A DNA stretch of 64,000 nt from Neisseria meningitidis (GCF_900638555.1 NZ_LR134525.1:2122099-2186098), one strand, 5' to 3'; positions 8,692 through 18,229 are shown, counted from the stretch's first letter. The notes: generated by a model from the letters alone, not told the origin. Numbers and translations are program-made.

Positions 8692-10407
8692 ATGGCAAAT
8701 CTAAATGTGAGTAGTAAAAAAATTATTAATCTGCTAGGTAATCAAGATATGCAGGAAAAATATTTTATCATTCCTGAATATCAACGCCCCTATCGCTGGG
8801 ATACCGAAAAATGCGCCGTATTATGGTCTGATATTGTGGATTTTCGCCAGTCGTCCACAGGAAAAAATGAAGAATATTTTCTTGGTACAATCGTTGTTTG
8901 CCCCAATGAAAAAGGTAATTTGGAAGTAATTGATGGGCAACAGCGTTTAACATCATTACTGCTGTTATTGCGTGCGTTTTATCGAGTTTTAGAGCAAACG
9001 GAAAGTACCCCCGATACCGCAGCCAAAATTACCACACTTAAAAGCAAAATTGCCCCCTGTATTTGGGATGTTGATGTTCTAACGGCTGAAATTACCGATA
9101 GAACCGCAATCCGGCTGCATACGCAAGTTGCCACAGAAACAGATAACGAAATTTTGCACGAGATTTTGGCAAACGGTGAAATCTCAGAAGAGTGTCGTTC
9201 TAATTACGCCGTTAATTATTTGTATTTCCTGAAACAGTGCCAAGAATACGCCAGAACCAACCCAATGGATTGGTATCATCTTTGTTTAACTATTTTGAAT
9301 GACTGTATTTTACTTCCGATTGAAAGTGACAGTTTAAATAGTGCATTAACCATATTTTCCACATTAAACGATAGGGGCTTGCCTTTGTCGGATGCAGATA
9401 TTTTTAAAGCCAGGCTTTATAAGATGGCGCAGCAGAAAGATAAATTTGTTGAACAATGGAAGGAACTTGTTGCGTTGGCAGAGGGTGCATCTATTTCCGT
9501 AGATGATTTGTTCCGCTATTACACCCATGTATTAAGGGCGAAAGAAAAGATTACGGATAAAGAAATTGGGCTTCGCCGTTTTTATACTGACAACCGAAAC
9601 AAACAGTTGGAAAACGAAAATTTGTTCAATCACTTAATTGAGCTGGCTGGATTTTGGCAGGATATTAACAACAGCAAAACTAACCAAGACGTGGAAACTT
9701 CGAACTTTGTAAATGACGAGGCGGCCAAGTGGCTGCAATGTCTGAATGTCTATCCTAATGAGTTTTGGAAATACGCCGCGAGTGTGTTCTTCATTGCAAA
9801 CAAGGGTGCGCAATCCTTTAAAGATGATTTTGCAGCATTATTAAAACAGCTTACTGCATTTTTGTATGCTAAATTTTTAGTTGCGCCAACCGTAACCGCA
9901 ATTAAAGATGATATTTATAAATTATGTGTTGCGATTTATCACGGTGAAAAAAACGCTTTATCATATGTTATGCCTGCACCCATACACTATGAACAAAATA
10001 CAGGACGTATAACTAAAGGGTTGTTAATGATTAATGCTTATCTATTTGATGAAAAGCAGAAATTATTGCCAACTAAAACTGAAATCGAACATATCTTTCC
10101 GAAAAAATGGCAGGAAACTAACTATAATGGTTGGTCAATCATAGATGCGGAACAATATTTAGAACAACTAGGTAATAAAATTGTTTTTGAAAAACGGTTA
10201 AATATTCAGGCAGGTAACGGCTATTTTGGTAAGAAAAAGGAGCAATATCAAAAATCCGATATTGTTGAAGTGCGTGAATTAGCAGGTGAAAATGCCAATG
10301 ATTGGTTACCGAGTGATATTCAGAAACGCCAGCAGCAGATTGTGGATAGATTGAAACAGTTTTTCGATAATTGTTTTGAAGCAGCCAGCATCCCCAAAAA
10401 AAATTAA
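8692..10407 (+). CDS. DUF262/DUF1524 GmrSD-like protein (putative type IV restriction-like)
   Basis: The 571-residue protein has an N-terminal DUF262 (ParB-like) domain with IPEYQRPYRW, FLGTIVVC and VIDGQQRLTSLLLLL. It ends with a DUF1524 HNH-type domain showing EIEHIFPKKW and LGNKIVFEKRLNIQAGN. This domain order is that of GmrSD-type modification-dependent restriction enzymes and relatives used in phage defence, where DUF262 binds and hydrolyses NTP and the HNH domain cuts DNA. The role here is inferred from the family. ATG 8692 begins MANLNVSSKK and is preferred to an in-frame upstream ATG at 8638 inside the hairpin region. It is AT-rich and sits between nuoL and nuoM. Confidence 0.85.
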   Translation: MANLNVSSKKIINLLGNQDMQEKYFIIPEYQRPYRWDTEKCAVLWSDIVDFRQSSTGKNEEYFLGTIVVCPNEKGNLEVIDGQQRLTSLLLLLRAFYRVLEQTESTPDTAAKITTLKSKIAPCIWDVDVLTAEITDRTAIRLHTQVATETDNEILHEILANGEISEECRSNYAVNYLYFLKQCQEYARTNPMDWYHLCLTILNDCILLPIESDSLNSALTIFSTLNDRGLPLSDADIFKARLYKMAQQKDKFVEQWKELVALAEGASISVDDLFRYYTHVLRAKEKITDKEIGLRRFYTDNRNKQLENENLFNHLIELAGFWQDINNSKTNQDVETSNFVNDEAAKWLQCLNVYPNEFWKYAASVFFIANKGAQSFKDDFAALLKQLTAFLYAKFLVAPTVTAIKDDIYKLCVAIYHGEKNALSYVMPAPIHYEQNTGRITKGLLMINAYLFDEKQKLLPTKTEIEHIFPKKWQETNYNGWSIIDAEQYLEQLGNKIVFEKRLNIQAGNGYFGKKKEQYQKSDIVEVRELAGENANDWLPSDIQKRQQQIVDRLKQFFDNCFEAASIPKKN

Positions 10408-10443
10408 CTTTTCCAATAACCTCCAAACCAAACAGGTAACGCA

Positions 10444-11940
10444 ATGTTTTCTAACCATCTTCTCAGCTTGGCAATATGGATACCCATTGCCGCAGGTGTG
10501 CTGGTTTTGGCGACCGGTAAAGACAGCCGTGCGCCGCTGGCGCGTGTGCTTGCCTTCATGGGTGCGCTTGCCGGTTTCTTGGTAACGCTGCCCTTGTTTA
10601 CCGGTTTCGACCGTTTGAGCGGCGGCTATCAGTTTACCGAGTTCCACGAGTGGATTCCGCTTCTGAAAATCAACTACGCATTGGGCGTGGACGGTATTTC
10701 AGTACTCTTTATCATCTTGAATGCGTTTATTACGCTGTTGGTGGTATTGGCCGGTTGGGAAGTCATTCAGAAACGTCCGGCGCAGTATATGGCGGCTTTC
10801 CTGATTATGTCGGGTTTGATTAACGGCGCGTTTGCCGCGCAGGATGCGATTCTGTTTTATGTGTTCTTCGAGGGTATGCTGATTCCGCTGTACCTGATTA
10901 TCGGTGTATGGGGCGGTCCGCGCCGCGTCTATGCGTCGGTCAAGCTGTTCCTCTACACGCTGATGGGTTCGCTCCTGATGCTGGTTGCCATGGTTTACCT
11001 TTATTATCAAACAGGCAGCTTCTCTATTGTCGATTTTCAAAACATCAAACAGATTCCGTTGGGCGTGCAACAGCTTTTGTTTGCGGCGTTCTTCCTGTCG
11101 TTTGCCGTAAAAGTGCCGATGTTCCCCGTACACACTTGGCTGCCGGATGCCCACGTTGAAGCGCCGACCGGCGGTTCGATGGTGTTGGCGGCAATTACGC
11201 TGAAACTGGGTGCGTATGGTTTCTTGCGCTTTATCCTGCCGATTATGCCGGACGCGGCTCGCTATTTTGCCCCTGTAATCATCGTATTGAGCCTGATTGC
11301 CGTAATTTATATCGGTATGGTGGCTTTGGTGCAAACCGATATGAAAAAATTGGTGGCGTACTCTTCCATCAGCCATATGGGTTTTGTTACTTTGGGTATG
11401 TTCCTGTTTGTGAACGGCCAACTGAATGATTGGGCATTGAAAGGCGCAATCATTCAAATGATTTCCCACGGTTTCGTGTCTGCCGCGATGTTTATGTGTA
11501 TCGGCGTGATGTACGACCGCCTGCATACCCGCAATATTGCCGATTATGGCGGCGTGGTCAATGTGATGCCTAAGTTTGCGGCGTTTATGATGTTGTTCGG
11601 TATGGCCAATGCCGGTTTGCCGGCGACTTCCGGCTTCGTGGGCGAGTTTATGGTGATTATGGGCGCGGTTAAAGTGAATTTCTGGGTAGGCGCGTTGGCC
11701 GCCATGACCCTGATTTACGGTGCGTCTTATACCCTGTGGATGTACAAACGCGTTATTTTTGGTGCGATCCACAATTCGCACGTTGCCGAAATGAAAGACA
11801 TCAATTGCCGCGAATTTGCGATTTTGGCGGTGTTGGCGGTTGCTGTTTTGGGTATGGGCCTGTATCCGAACGCATTTATCGAAGTGGTGCATCAGGCGGC
11901 AAACGATTTGATTGCCCATGTGGCACAAAGCAAGATGTGA
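10444..11940 (+). CDS. nuoM: NADH-quinone oxidoreductase subunit M
   Basis: NuoM is an antiporter-like proton-pumping membrane subunit of complex I. The 498-residue protein contains FFEGMLIPLYLIIGVWG with the conserved glutamate, SFAVKVPMFPVHTWLPDAHVEAP with the conserved lysine, and VAYSSISHMGF. Length is normal. It follows the accessory DUF262 gene by 36 bp and is separated from nuoN by 9 bp. Confidence 0.97.
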   Translation: MFSNHLLSLAIWIPIAAGVLVLATGKDSRAPLARVLAFMGALAGFLVTLPLFTGFDRLSGGYQFTEFHEWIPLLKINYALGVDGISVLFIILNAFITLLVVLAGWEVIQKRPAQYMAAFLIMSGLINGAFAAQDAILFYVFFEGMLIPLYLIIGVWGGPRRVYASVKLFLYTLMGSLLMLVAMVYLYYQTGSFSIVDFQNIKQIPLGVQQLLFAAFFLSFAVKVPMFPVHTWLPDAHVEAPTGGSMVLAAITLKLGAYGFLRFILPIMPDAARYFAPVIIVLSLIAVIYIGMVALVQTDMKKLVAYSSISHMGFVTLGMFLFVNGQLNDWALKGAIIQMISHGFVSAAMFMCIGVMYDRLHTRNIADYGGVVNVMPKFAAFMMLFGMANAGLPATSGFVGEFMVIMGAVKVNFWVGALAAMTLIYGASYTLWMYKRVIFGAIHNSHVAEMKDINCREFAILAVLAVAVLGMGLYPNAFIEVVHQAANDLIAHVAQSKM

Positions 11941-11949
11941 GGTGTGTAA

Positions 11950-13395
11950 ATGAACTGGTCTGATTTGAATTTAATGCCCGCCATGCCCGAAATCGTGCTG
12001 CTTGCGCTGCTGGTGTTATTGTTGCTGGCGGACTTGTGGGTCAGTGATGACAAACGCCGTTGGACGCATTACGGCGCGTTGGCAACGGTGGCGGTTACGG
12101 CTGTGGTGCAGTTGGCGGTGTGGGAACAGGGCAGCACGTCTTCGTTCAACGGGATGTATATTGCAGACGGTATGTCGCGTTTGGCAAAAATGGTTTTATA
12201 TACCTTGACCTTTGCCCTGTTTGTTTATGCCAGACCCTACAACCAAGTGCGCGGTATTTTCAAAGGCGAGTTTTACACCCTGTCGCTGTTTGCCCTCTTG
12301 GGTATGGGCGTGATGGTGAGCGCGGGGCATTTTTTAACTGCCTATATCGGTTTGGAACTCTTGTCGCTTGCCCTTTACGCCCTGATTGCCCTGCGCCGCG
12401 ATTCCGGCTTTGCCGCCGAAGCCGCCTTGAAATATTTTGTTCTGGGTGCGCTGGCATCCGGCCTGCTGCTCTACGGTATTTCTATGGTTTACGGCGCAAC
12501 CGGTTCGCTGGAATTTGCCGGCGTGCTTGCCTCTTCCTTCAATGAAGAAGCCAACGAATGGCTGTTGAAACTGGGTCTGGTGTTTATCGTCGTCGCCGTT
12601 GCGTTCAAACTCGGCGCGGTGCCGTTCCATATGTGGGTGCCCGACGTGTATCACGGCGCGCCCACTTCTGTTACCGCCCTAGTCGGCACTGCCCCGAAAA
12701 TCGCCGCCGTCGTTTTCGCTTTCCGCATCCTCGTTACCGGGCTGGGAACCGTGCATCATGACTGGTCTCTGATGTTTGCCCTGCTTGCCGCCGCCTCGCT
12801 GCTGGTCGGCAACCTTGCCGCCATCATGCAGACCAATATCAAACGTATGCTCGCCTATTCCACCGTATCGCATATGGGTTTCATCCTGTTGGCGTTTATG
12901 GCGGGCGCGGTCGGCTTTGCGGCGGGCCTCTATTACGCCATTACCTACGCGCTGATGGCGGCGGCAGGGTTCGGCGTGTTGATGGTGTTGTCGGACGGGG
13001 ACAACGAGTGCGAAAACATCAGCGATTTGGCAGGGTTGAACCAACACCGCGTATGGCTTGCCTTTTTGATGCTGCTGGTTATGTTCTCTATGGCGGGTAT
13101 TCCGCCGCTGATGGGCTTTTACGCCAAATTCGGCGTGATTATGGCACTCTTAAAACAAGGCTATGTTTGGTTGTCCGTATTTGCCGTCGTGATGTCGCTG
13201 ATTGGCGCGTTCTACTACCTGCGCGTGGTCAAAGTCATGTATTTTGACGAATCCGGCCGCGCCCGTCCCACCGTCGGCGGCAACAATGCCGCAAAATTCC
13301 TTTTGAGCGTCAACGCGCTGCTGTTGGTGCTGTGGGGCATTATGCCGCAAACCGTTATCGACTGGTGCGCCAAGGCGTTGGAAAACACGCTGTAA
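11950..13395 (+). CDS. nuoN: NADH-quinone oxidoreductase subunit N
   Basis: NuoN is the third antiporter-like proton-pumping subunit of complex I. The 481-residue protein shows FKLGAVPFHMWVPDVYHGAP with the key lysine, LAYSTVSHMGF and the usual run of about fourteen helices. GGTGTG lies just upstream of ATG 11950. It is the last gene of the nuo operon; a GC-rich hairpin with a T run follows 9 bp after the stop. Confidence 0.97.
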   Translation: MNWSDLNLMPAMPEIVLLALLVLLLLADLWVSDDKRRWTHYGALATVAVTAVVQLAVWEQGSTSSFNGMYIADGMSRLAKMVLYTLTFALFVYARPYNQVRGIFKGEFYTLSLFALLGMGVMVSAGHFLTAYIGLELLSLALYALIALRRDSGFAAEAALKYFVLGALASGLLLYGISMVYGATGSLEFAGVLASSFNEEANEWLLKLGLVFIVVAVAFKLGAVPFHMWVPDVYHGAPTSVTALVGTAPKIAAVVFAFRILVTGLGTVHHDWSLMFALLAAASLLVGNLAAIMQTNIKRMLAYSTVSHMGFILLAFMAGAVGFAAGLYYAITYALMAAAGFGVLMVLSDGDNECENISDLAGLNQHRVWLAFLMLLVMFSMAGIPPLMGFYAKFGVIMALLKQGYVWLSVFAVVMSLIGAFYYLRVVKVMYFDESGRARPTVGGNNAAKFLLSVNALLLVLWGIMPQTVIDWCAKALENTL

Positions 13396-13403
13396 GCCGC
13401 CGC

Positions 13404-13434
13404 AACGGCAGCGGCGTCAGAGGCTGCCGTTTTT
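13404..13434 (+). terminator. Rho-independent terminator of the nuo operon
   Basis: AACGGCAGC (13404-13412) pairs with GCTGCCGTT (13423-13431), and the stem runs into TTTTT (13430-13434). It is a non-DUS intrinsic terminator placed 8 bp after nuoN, so it likely ends the nuo transcript. Confidence 0.8.
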
Positions 13435-13506
13435 GTTAAGATATGCCGTTCCGCAATGCAGTTCAGACGGCATCGCCGCCGACAATGCCCAAACAGAAAG
13501 CCCGCC

Positions 13507-13806
13507 ATGACCGCATCCATGTACATCCTTTTGCTGCTTGCCTTGATTTTTGCCAACGCCCCCTTCCTCACGACCAAGCTGTTCGGCATCGTACCGCTCA
13601 AGCGCAAACATTTCGGACACCACCTGATCGAGCTGGCGGCAGGTTTCGCGCTGACCGCCGTTCTTGCCTACATCCTCGAATCCCGTGCGGGAGCGGTACA
13701 CGATCAGGGTTGGGAGTTTTACGCCACCGTCGTCTGCCTGTACCTGATTTTTGCGTTTCCCTGTTTCGTGTGGCGGTATTTTTGGCACACGCGCAACAGG
13801 GAATAG
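13507..13806 (+). CDS. DUF2818 family small membrane protein
   Basis: The 99-residue protein has an N-terminal membrane helix (MYILLLLALIFANAPF), a second helix around ELAAGFALTAVLAYIL and a third around YATVVCLYLIFAFPCF. It resembles the DUF2818 family, which in beta-proteobacteria is often encoded next to nuoN. Its function is not known. ATG 13507 is chosen because the family starts close to this hydrophobic segment; an upstream in-frame ATG at 13456 would add an arginine-rich tail that overlaps a DUS. It lies 111 bp after nuoN, beyond the terminator. Confidence 0.8.
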   Translation: MTASMYILLLLALIFANAPFLTTKLFGIVPLKRKHFGHHLIELAAGFALTAVLAYILESRAGAVHDQGWEFYATVVCLYLIFAFPCFVWRYFWHTRNRE

Positions 13807-13818
13807 GCAGGCATAGGA

Positions 13819-13851
13819 ATGCCGTCTGAAACCCTTTCAGACGGCATTTGT
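13819..13851 (+). terminator. Inverted DUS terminator
   Basis: ATGCCGTCTGAA (13819-13830) and TTCAGACGGCAT (13836-13847) form a hairpin followed by TTGTTT. It lies between the convergent DUF2818 gene and ispA and may serve both. Confidence 0.75.
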
Positions 13852-13914
13852 TTCATTCAAGTGCAGGCCGGCATCGCTGTGCCGGCACGTTTCAGCCGGC
13901 GATATACGCCGGTT

Positions 13915-14811
13915 TTAATATTTGCGGGCGACTGCAAATTCTGCCAACTGCCGCAGGCGCAGGGCTTTGTCGCCGAAGGGTTCGAGCAGCGCGACCGCTT
14001 CGGCAACCAGTTTGTGTGCGTATGAGCGCGCCGCTTCCAAGCCCATCAGTTTCACATAAGTCGGCTTGTCGTTGTCGGCATCTTTGCCCGCCGTCTTGCC
14101 CAAAGTCGCCGTGTCCGCTTCACAATCCAACACATCGTCAATGACTTGGAACGCCAGCCCCAGTTTTGCCGCATAATCGTCCAATACCGCCAGACTGTCT
14201 TCAGACAGATTCGGGCAAGACATTGCCCCCAATAAAACCGCGGCACGGATTAGCGCACCCGTTTTCAGGCTGTGCATCTGTTCCAAATCGGTTTGGGCCA
14301 TCTGCTTGCCGACATTCGCCAAATCGATTGCCTGACCGCCCGCCATACCCATGCTTCCGCCCGCTTTTGCCAACACCGACAACATTGCCAACTGGCGTGC
14401 GGCGGGCAGTTCTGTCGGACGGCTCAATACGTCAAACGCCTGCGTCTGCAAAGCATCGCCGGTCAGTAGCGCGGTGGCTTCGCCATATTTCACATGGCAG
14501 GTCGGTTTGCCCCGGCGCAGGCTGTCGTTGTCCATCGCCGGCATATCGTCGTGAACCAGCGAATAGGCGTGAATCATCTCGATTGCCGCCATTGCCTGTC
14601 CTACTGCTTCATGCACGGCTTCGCCCAATTCCGAAGCCGCCAGAACCAGCATCGGCCGCAGGCGTTTGCCGCCGTCCAAAGCCGCATAACGCATCGCTTC
14701 GTGCAGCGTGTGCGGGATTTCGTTTTCAGACGGCAAAAAGCGTTCCAGCAGCAGCTCTGTCTGTGCCTGCGCCCTCTGTTGCCACGCTTTCAAATCATTC
14801 GTCGGATTCAA
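13915..14811 (-). CDS. ispA: Farnesyl diphosphate synthase / geranyltranstransferase
   Basis: IspA condenses isopentenyl diphosphate with dimethylallyl and geranyl diphosphates to give farnesyl diphosphate, the precursor of undecaprenyl carrier and quinone tails. The 298-residue protein carries both aspartate-rich motifs, DDMPAMDND and DDVLDCEAD, plus GGKRLRP. The start overlaps the end of xseB by 17 bp, so the two are translated from one message. An in-frame DUS near 14733 encodes LPSEN close to the N-terminus. Confidence 0.95.
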   Translation of the reverse strand: MNPTNDLKAWQQRAQAQTELLLERFLPSENEIPHTLHEAMRYAALDGGKRLRPMLVLAASELGEAVHEAVGQAMAAIEMIHAYSLVHDDMPAMDNDSLRRGKPTCHVKYGEATALLTGDALQTQAFDVLSRPTELPAARQLAMLSVLAKAGGSMGMAGGQAIDLANVGKQMAQTDLEQMHSLKTGALIRAAVLLGAMSCPNLSEDSLAVLDDYAAKLGLAFQVIDDVLDCEADTATLGKTAGKDADNDKPTYVKLMGLEAARSYAHKLVAEAVALLEPFGDKALRLRQLAEFAVARKY

Positions 14812-15019
14812 GGTTCAACTCCTTCAGCCCGTCCGCATCCAAAACCTGTAATTTCTGTTCGACTTGCGCCAGCTTGGTTTGGCAGTATCTGACCAGCTCG
14901 TTGCCTTCCTGATAGGCGGCAAGCGCGTCTTCCAAGGGCATTTCGCCCTGCATAGCTTGTGTCAGCGATTCAAGGCGCGACAAGGCTTCTTCAAACGATT
15001 TCGGGGCGTTTTTCTTCAT
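14795..15019 (-). CDS. xseB: Exodeoxyribonuclease VII small subunit
   Basis: XseB is the small subunit of exonuclease VII, which degrades single-stranded DNA. The 74-residue protein shows the family pattern [17 protein letters not shown], then [14 protein letters not shown] and a C-terminal coiled region. ATG 15019 is chosen because AAAGGAA lies about 7 bases upstream on the minus strand. The pair xseB-ispA is a very common bacterial arrangement. Confidence 0.93.
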   Translation of the reverse strand: MKKNAPKSFEEALSRLESLTQAMQGEMPLEDALAAYQEGNELVRYCQTKLAQVEQKLQVLDADGLKELNLESDE

Positions 15020-15051
15020 CGTGTTTCCTTTTCGGTTGAAACTCCGCCACT

Positions 15052-15185
15052 TGGACATCTGTCCTTCGGGGCGGTAGAATCAGACTTTATTTGGGAGGGG
15101 TGTAAGCCCTTCCAAATCAGGACGACACATAGGGCGGTGCTTTAAGTGTCGTCCTGCGTGTTGGAACATAGTTTCGGATGTTCCG
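15052..15185. other. Intergenic block with several consecutive hairpins
   Basis: Between rsgA and xseB lie three separate inverted repeats: GGGAGGGG/CCCTTCC (15093-15112), a perfect 10-bp stem AGGACGACAC/GTGTCGTCCT (15119-15155, 17-nt loop) and a perfect 7-bp stem GGAACAT/ATGTTCC (15163-15184). A weak sigma70-like pair, TTGGAC and TAGAAT with 18-bp spacing, stands upstream on the plus strand. This could be a structured leader or a small RNA; the strand is not decided. Confidence 0.4.
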
Positions 15186-15219
15186 GTAAAAAGCGGATTG
15201 TAGCATTTTTGAAAAACGG

Positions 15220-15256
15220 ATGCCGTCTGAAACCCGAATCCGGTTTCAGACGGCAT
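15220..15256 (-). terminator. Inverted DUS terminator after rsgA
   Basis: ATGCCGTCTGAA (15220-15231) and TTCAGACGGCAT (15245-15256) form a stem extended by GAAACC/GGTTTC. On the minus strand it is followed by a T run, as expected for termination of rsgA. Confidence 0.75.
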
Positions 15257-15282
15257 TGTTTTGTCCTGCAAACGGCAAGGCG

Positions 15283-16149
15283 TTACCCGGGCAGTTCGTC
15301 GGTGATGCCCTGCAAAAAGGCGAGGCGTTCGGGGCTTGCCGCCCTGGTTTCGGCGGCGGCTTTGAAGGCGCAGCCGGGTTCGGCGCGGTGGGTGCAGTTG
15401 TGGAAGCGGCATTGCCCGACAAGGTGGCGGAAATCGGGGAAATAGCGCGGCAAATCGGCGGCTTGGAGGTGGTGTAAACCAAATTCTTGCAAACCCGGGG
15501 AGTCGATGAGTTGGGTTTCGCCGTTCAAATCATAAAGCCGGGCGTGGGTGGTGGTGTGTTTTCCCGAGTCGAGTGCGGCGGAAATGTCGCCGGTGCGGGC
15601 GGTTTGGCTGCCCAAAAGGGCGTTGGTCAGGGTGGATTTGCCCATACCGCTCTGCCCGAGCAGGATGTTGCTGTGCCCTTGCAGGGCGGGGCGCAGGCTG
15701 CCGGCGTTTTCCAGTGCGCGGGTTTCGATGACGGGATAACCCAGCGTTTCGTAGAATTTGAGTTTTTCGCGCCAAAGGGCGGTTTCGGGCAGGTCGGCTT
15801 TGTTCAGGACGATGACGGCGCGGATGCCGGCGGCTTCGGCGGCAAGCAGGGCGCGCTGTAGCAGCCGCACGCTCGGACTCGGGACGGCGGCGGTTACGAT
15901 GAGGAGTTGGGTAACGTTGGCGGCAATGAGTTTGGTTTTCCACGCGTCTTGGCGGTAGAGCAGGCTTTGGCGCGGTAAAAAATCTTCAATCACAACTTGT
16001 TCGGCGTTGACGGGGCTGATGCGGACGCGGTCACCGCAGGCGAAATCGACGCGTTTTTTGCGGGTGCTGGCTTCGTAGGTTGTGCCGTCGGGCGTGCGGA
16101 CGATGTAGCGGCGGCCGTAGCTGGCGGTAATTTGGGCGGTGTCGTTCAT
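15283..16149 (-). CDS. rsgA: Ribosome small subunit-dependent GTPase A
   Basis: RsgA is a circularly permuted GTPase that helps 30S subunit maturation. The 288-residue protein has an N-terminal OB-like domain, then G4 (NKAD), G1 (GQSGMGKST) and G3 (DSPG) in permuted order, and a C-terminal cysteine/histidine zinc region (CRFHNCTHRAEPGC). ATG 16149 begins MNDTAQ with AAAGAAA just upstream; a longer in-frame reading from 16239 would pass through a DUS and overlap the next gene. Confidence 0.95.
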   Translation of the reverse strand: MNDTAQITASYGRRYIVRTPDGTTYEASTRKKRVDFACGDRVRISPVNAEQVVIEDFLPRQSLLYRQDAWKTKLIAANVTQLLIVTAAVPSPSVRLLQRALLAAEAAGIRAVIVLNKADLPETALWREKLKFYETLGYPVIETRALENAGSLRPALQGHSNILLGQSGMGKSTLTNALLGSQTARTGDISAALDSGKHTTTHARLYDLNGETQLIDSPGLQEFGLHHLQAADLPRYFPDFRHLVGQCRFHNCTHRAEPGCAFKAAAETRAASPERLAFLQGITDELPG

Positions 16150-16210
16150 GGTTTCTTTGGGGTTGGGTGTGGAAATGCCGTCTGAAAACGGGTGTTCGGA
16201 CGGCATCGGT

Positions 16211-18067
16211 TCAGTCGTGCTGCCACTCGACATGCTCACTTAAGAAGCCGCCGCTCTGGTGCGCCCAGAGTTTGGCGTAAAGCCCGCGTTTTTCGAGAAG
16301 TTCGGCGTGCGTGCCTTCTTCGATGATGCGGCCTTTGTCGAGGACGACGAGCCTGTCCATTGCGGCGATGGTGGAGAGGCGGTGGGCGATGGCGATGACG
16401 GTTTTGCCGTCCATCATTTTGTCGAGGCTTTCTTGGATGGCGGCTTCGACTTCGGAATCGAGCGCGCTGGTGGCTTCGTCCAAAAGAAGAATCGGTGCGT
16501 CTTTGAGCATCACGCGGGCGATGGCGATGCGCTGGCGTTGCCCGCCGGAGAGTTTCACGCCGCGTTCGCCGACGTGCGCGTCGTAGCCGCGCCGCCCTTT
16601 GGCATCGGAAAGGTCGGGGATGAAGCCGGCGGCTTCGGCGCGTTCGGCGGCAGAAACCATTTCGGCATCGGTCGCGTCGGGGCGGCCGTAAATAATGTTG
16701 TCGCGCACGGAACGGTGCAGCAGCGAGGTATCTTGCGTGACCAAACCGATTTGGGCGCGTAAAGATTCTTGGGTGACGCTGCTTATGTCCTGCCCGTCAA
16801 TCAAAACCGTGCCGCTTTGCGGTTCGTAGAAGCGCAAAAGCAGGTTGACGATGGTGGATTTGCCCGCGCCGCTGCGTCCGATCAAGCCGACTTTTTCGCC
16901 GGGTTTGATATTCAGGTTAAAGCCGTTGAGCAGCGGTTTGCCGGCTTCGTAGGAGAAATCGACGTGTTCGAATTTGATTGCGCCTTGCGGCACATTCAGC
17001 GGCAGGGCTTGGGGCTTGTCGAGGATGGTGTGCGGTTTGGACAGGGTTGCCATGCCGTCGCCGACGGTGCCGATGTTTTCAAACAGCCGCGCGGATTCCC
17101 ACATAATGTATTGCGACAGCCCGTTGACGCGCAACGCCATGGCGGTGGCTGTAGCAACCGCGCCCACGCCGACCTGCCCGTTGTGCCAGAGCCAGATGCC
17201 CAGTGCGGCGGTGGAGAGGGTCAGGGAGGTGTTGACGATGAAGCTGCACGAATGCAGCAGCGTCGCCAGCCGCATTTGGGCGCGCACCGTAACCATAAAT
17301 TCTTCCATCGACTGCTTGGCATAGGCGGCTTCACGCGCGCCGTGGGAGAAGAGTTTGACGGTGGCGATATTGGAATAGGCATCGGTAATGCGGCCGGTCA
17401 TCAGCGAGCGGGCATCCGCCTGCCATGCGGCGGTTTGCCCCAATTTGGGAATCAGCAGGCGCATCACCGAAGCGAAACCGACAATCCAGCCGATAAAGGG
17501 CAGCAGCAGCCATGAGTCGAGCGAGGCGAGAATCACGCCGGAGGTAATGAAATACACCGACACATAAACGACCATATCGGCAACCGTCATCACCGCGTCG
17601 CGCAACGCCAGCGCGGTCTGCATGACTTTGGCGGACACGCGTCCGGCAAATTCGTCCTGATAAAAACCGAGGCTTTGGTTCAGCATCAGGCGGTGGAAGT
17701 TCCAGCGCAGGCGCATGGGGAACACGCCCTGAAGGGTTTGCAGGCGCACGTTGGACGCGGCAAACGCCCACGCAACCGAAAATACCATCATCGCCGCCAT
17801 TGCCGCCAGTTCCCAACCTTTTTCGGCAAACAGTTCGGCGGGCGCGTATTTGCCGAGCCACTCCACGATTTTGCCCATAAATTGAAAAACCAGGGCTTCC
17901 ATAATGCCGATGCCGGCGGTCAGCGCAGCCAGGGCGGCTATCCATTTCCGCACGCCGGCCATGCTGCTCCAGACAAACCGCCACAAGCCTTTTTCTGGCG
18001 TTTTCGGGGCGGCTTCGGGATAAGGGTCGATTCGGGACTCGAACCAGGAAAATATTTTGTTCAACAT
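16211..18067 (-). CDS. ABC exporter, fused permease and ATPase (half-transporter)
   Basis: The 618-residue protein has an N-terminal six-helix transmembrane domain (about residues 25-345) and a C-terminal ATPase domain with Walker A GRSGAGKST, signature LSGGQRQR and Walker B ILLLDEATSALD. It belongs to the MsbA/multidrug half-transporter family, which works as dimers in the inner membrane. Meningococcal MsbA is encoded elsewhere as far as I recall, so the substrate here is unknown. ATG 18067 (MLNKIFSWFE) is used; an upstream in-frame ATG would lie in a DUS. It is followed by rsgA on the same strand. Confidence 0.88.
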   Translation of the reverse strand: MLNKIFSWFESRIDPYPEAAPKTPEKGLWRFVWSSMAGVRKWIAALAALTAGIGIMEALVFQFMGKIVEWLGKYAPAELFAEKGWELAAMAAMMVFSVAWAFAASNVRLQTLQGVFPMRLRWNFHRLMLNQSLGFYQDEFAGRVSAKVMQTALALRDAVMTVADMVVYVSVYFITSGVILASLDSWLLLPFIGWIVGFASVMRLLIPKLGQTAAWQADARSLMTGRITDAYSNIATVKLFSHGAREAAYAKQSMEEFMVTVRAQMRLATLLHSCSFIVNTSLTLSTAALGIWLWHNGQVGVGAVATATAMALRVNGLSQYIMWESARLFENIGTVGDGMATLSKPHTILDKPQALPLNVPQGAIKFEHVDFSYEAGKPLLNGFNLNIKPGEKVGLIGRSGAGKSTIVNLLLRFYEPQSGTVLIDGQDISSVTQESLRAQIGLVTQDTSLLHRSVRDNIIYGRPDATDAEMVSAAERAEAAGFIPDLSDAKGRRGYDAHVGERGVKLSGGQRQRIAIARVMLKDAPILLLDEATSALDSEVEAAIQESLDKMMDGKTVIAIAHRLSTIAAMDRLVVLDKGRIIEEGTHAELLEKRGLYAKLWAHQSGGFLSEHVEWQHD

Positions 18068-18090
18068 TGTTTTCGATTTCGGTAAAACAG

Positions 18091-18124
18091 TTTCAGACGG
18101 CATCAAACACAATGCCGTCTGAAA
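18091..18124 (-). terminator. Inverted DUS upstream of ABC exporter gene
   Basis: TTTCAGACGGCAT (18091-18103) and ATGCCGTCTGAAA (18112-18124) form a hairpin between ruvA and the ABC exporter gene, both on the minus strand. It may end ruvA transcripts. Confidence 0.65.
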
Positions 18125-18229
18125 GGAAGGACAATAACGCCATTTTACGGGAAAAGCCGTCGGGAAGACAGCGCGAGGCGGAAACGCAGGGTTTCGTCAG
18201 GGCAAACGCCGCGCCGCCTTCAGGCGGCA

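Noticed and set aside
16211..18067. Calling the ABC exporter MsbA
   Set aside because: The family is right but meningococcal MsbA is encoded elsewhere as far as I recall, and nothing in the context points to lipid A transport.
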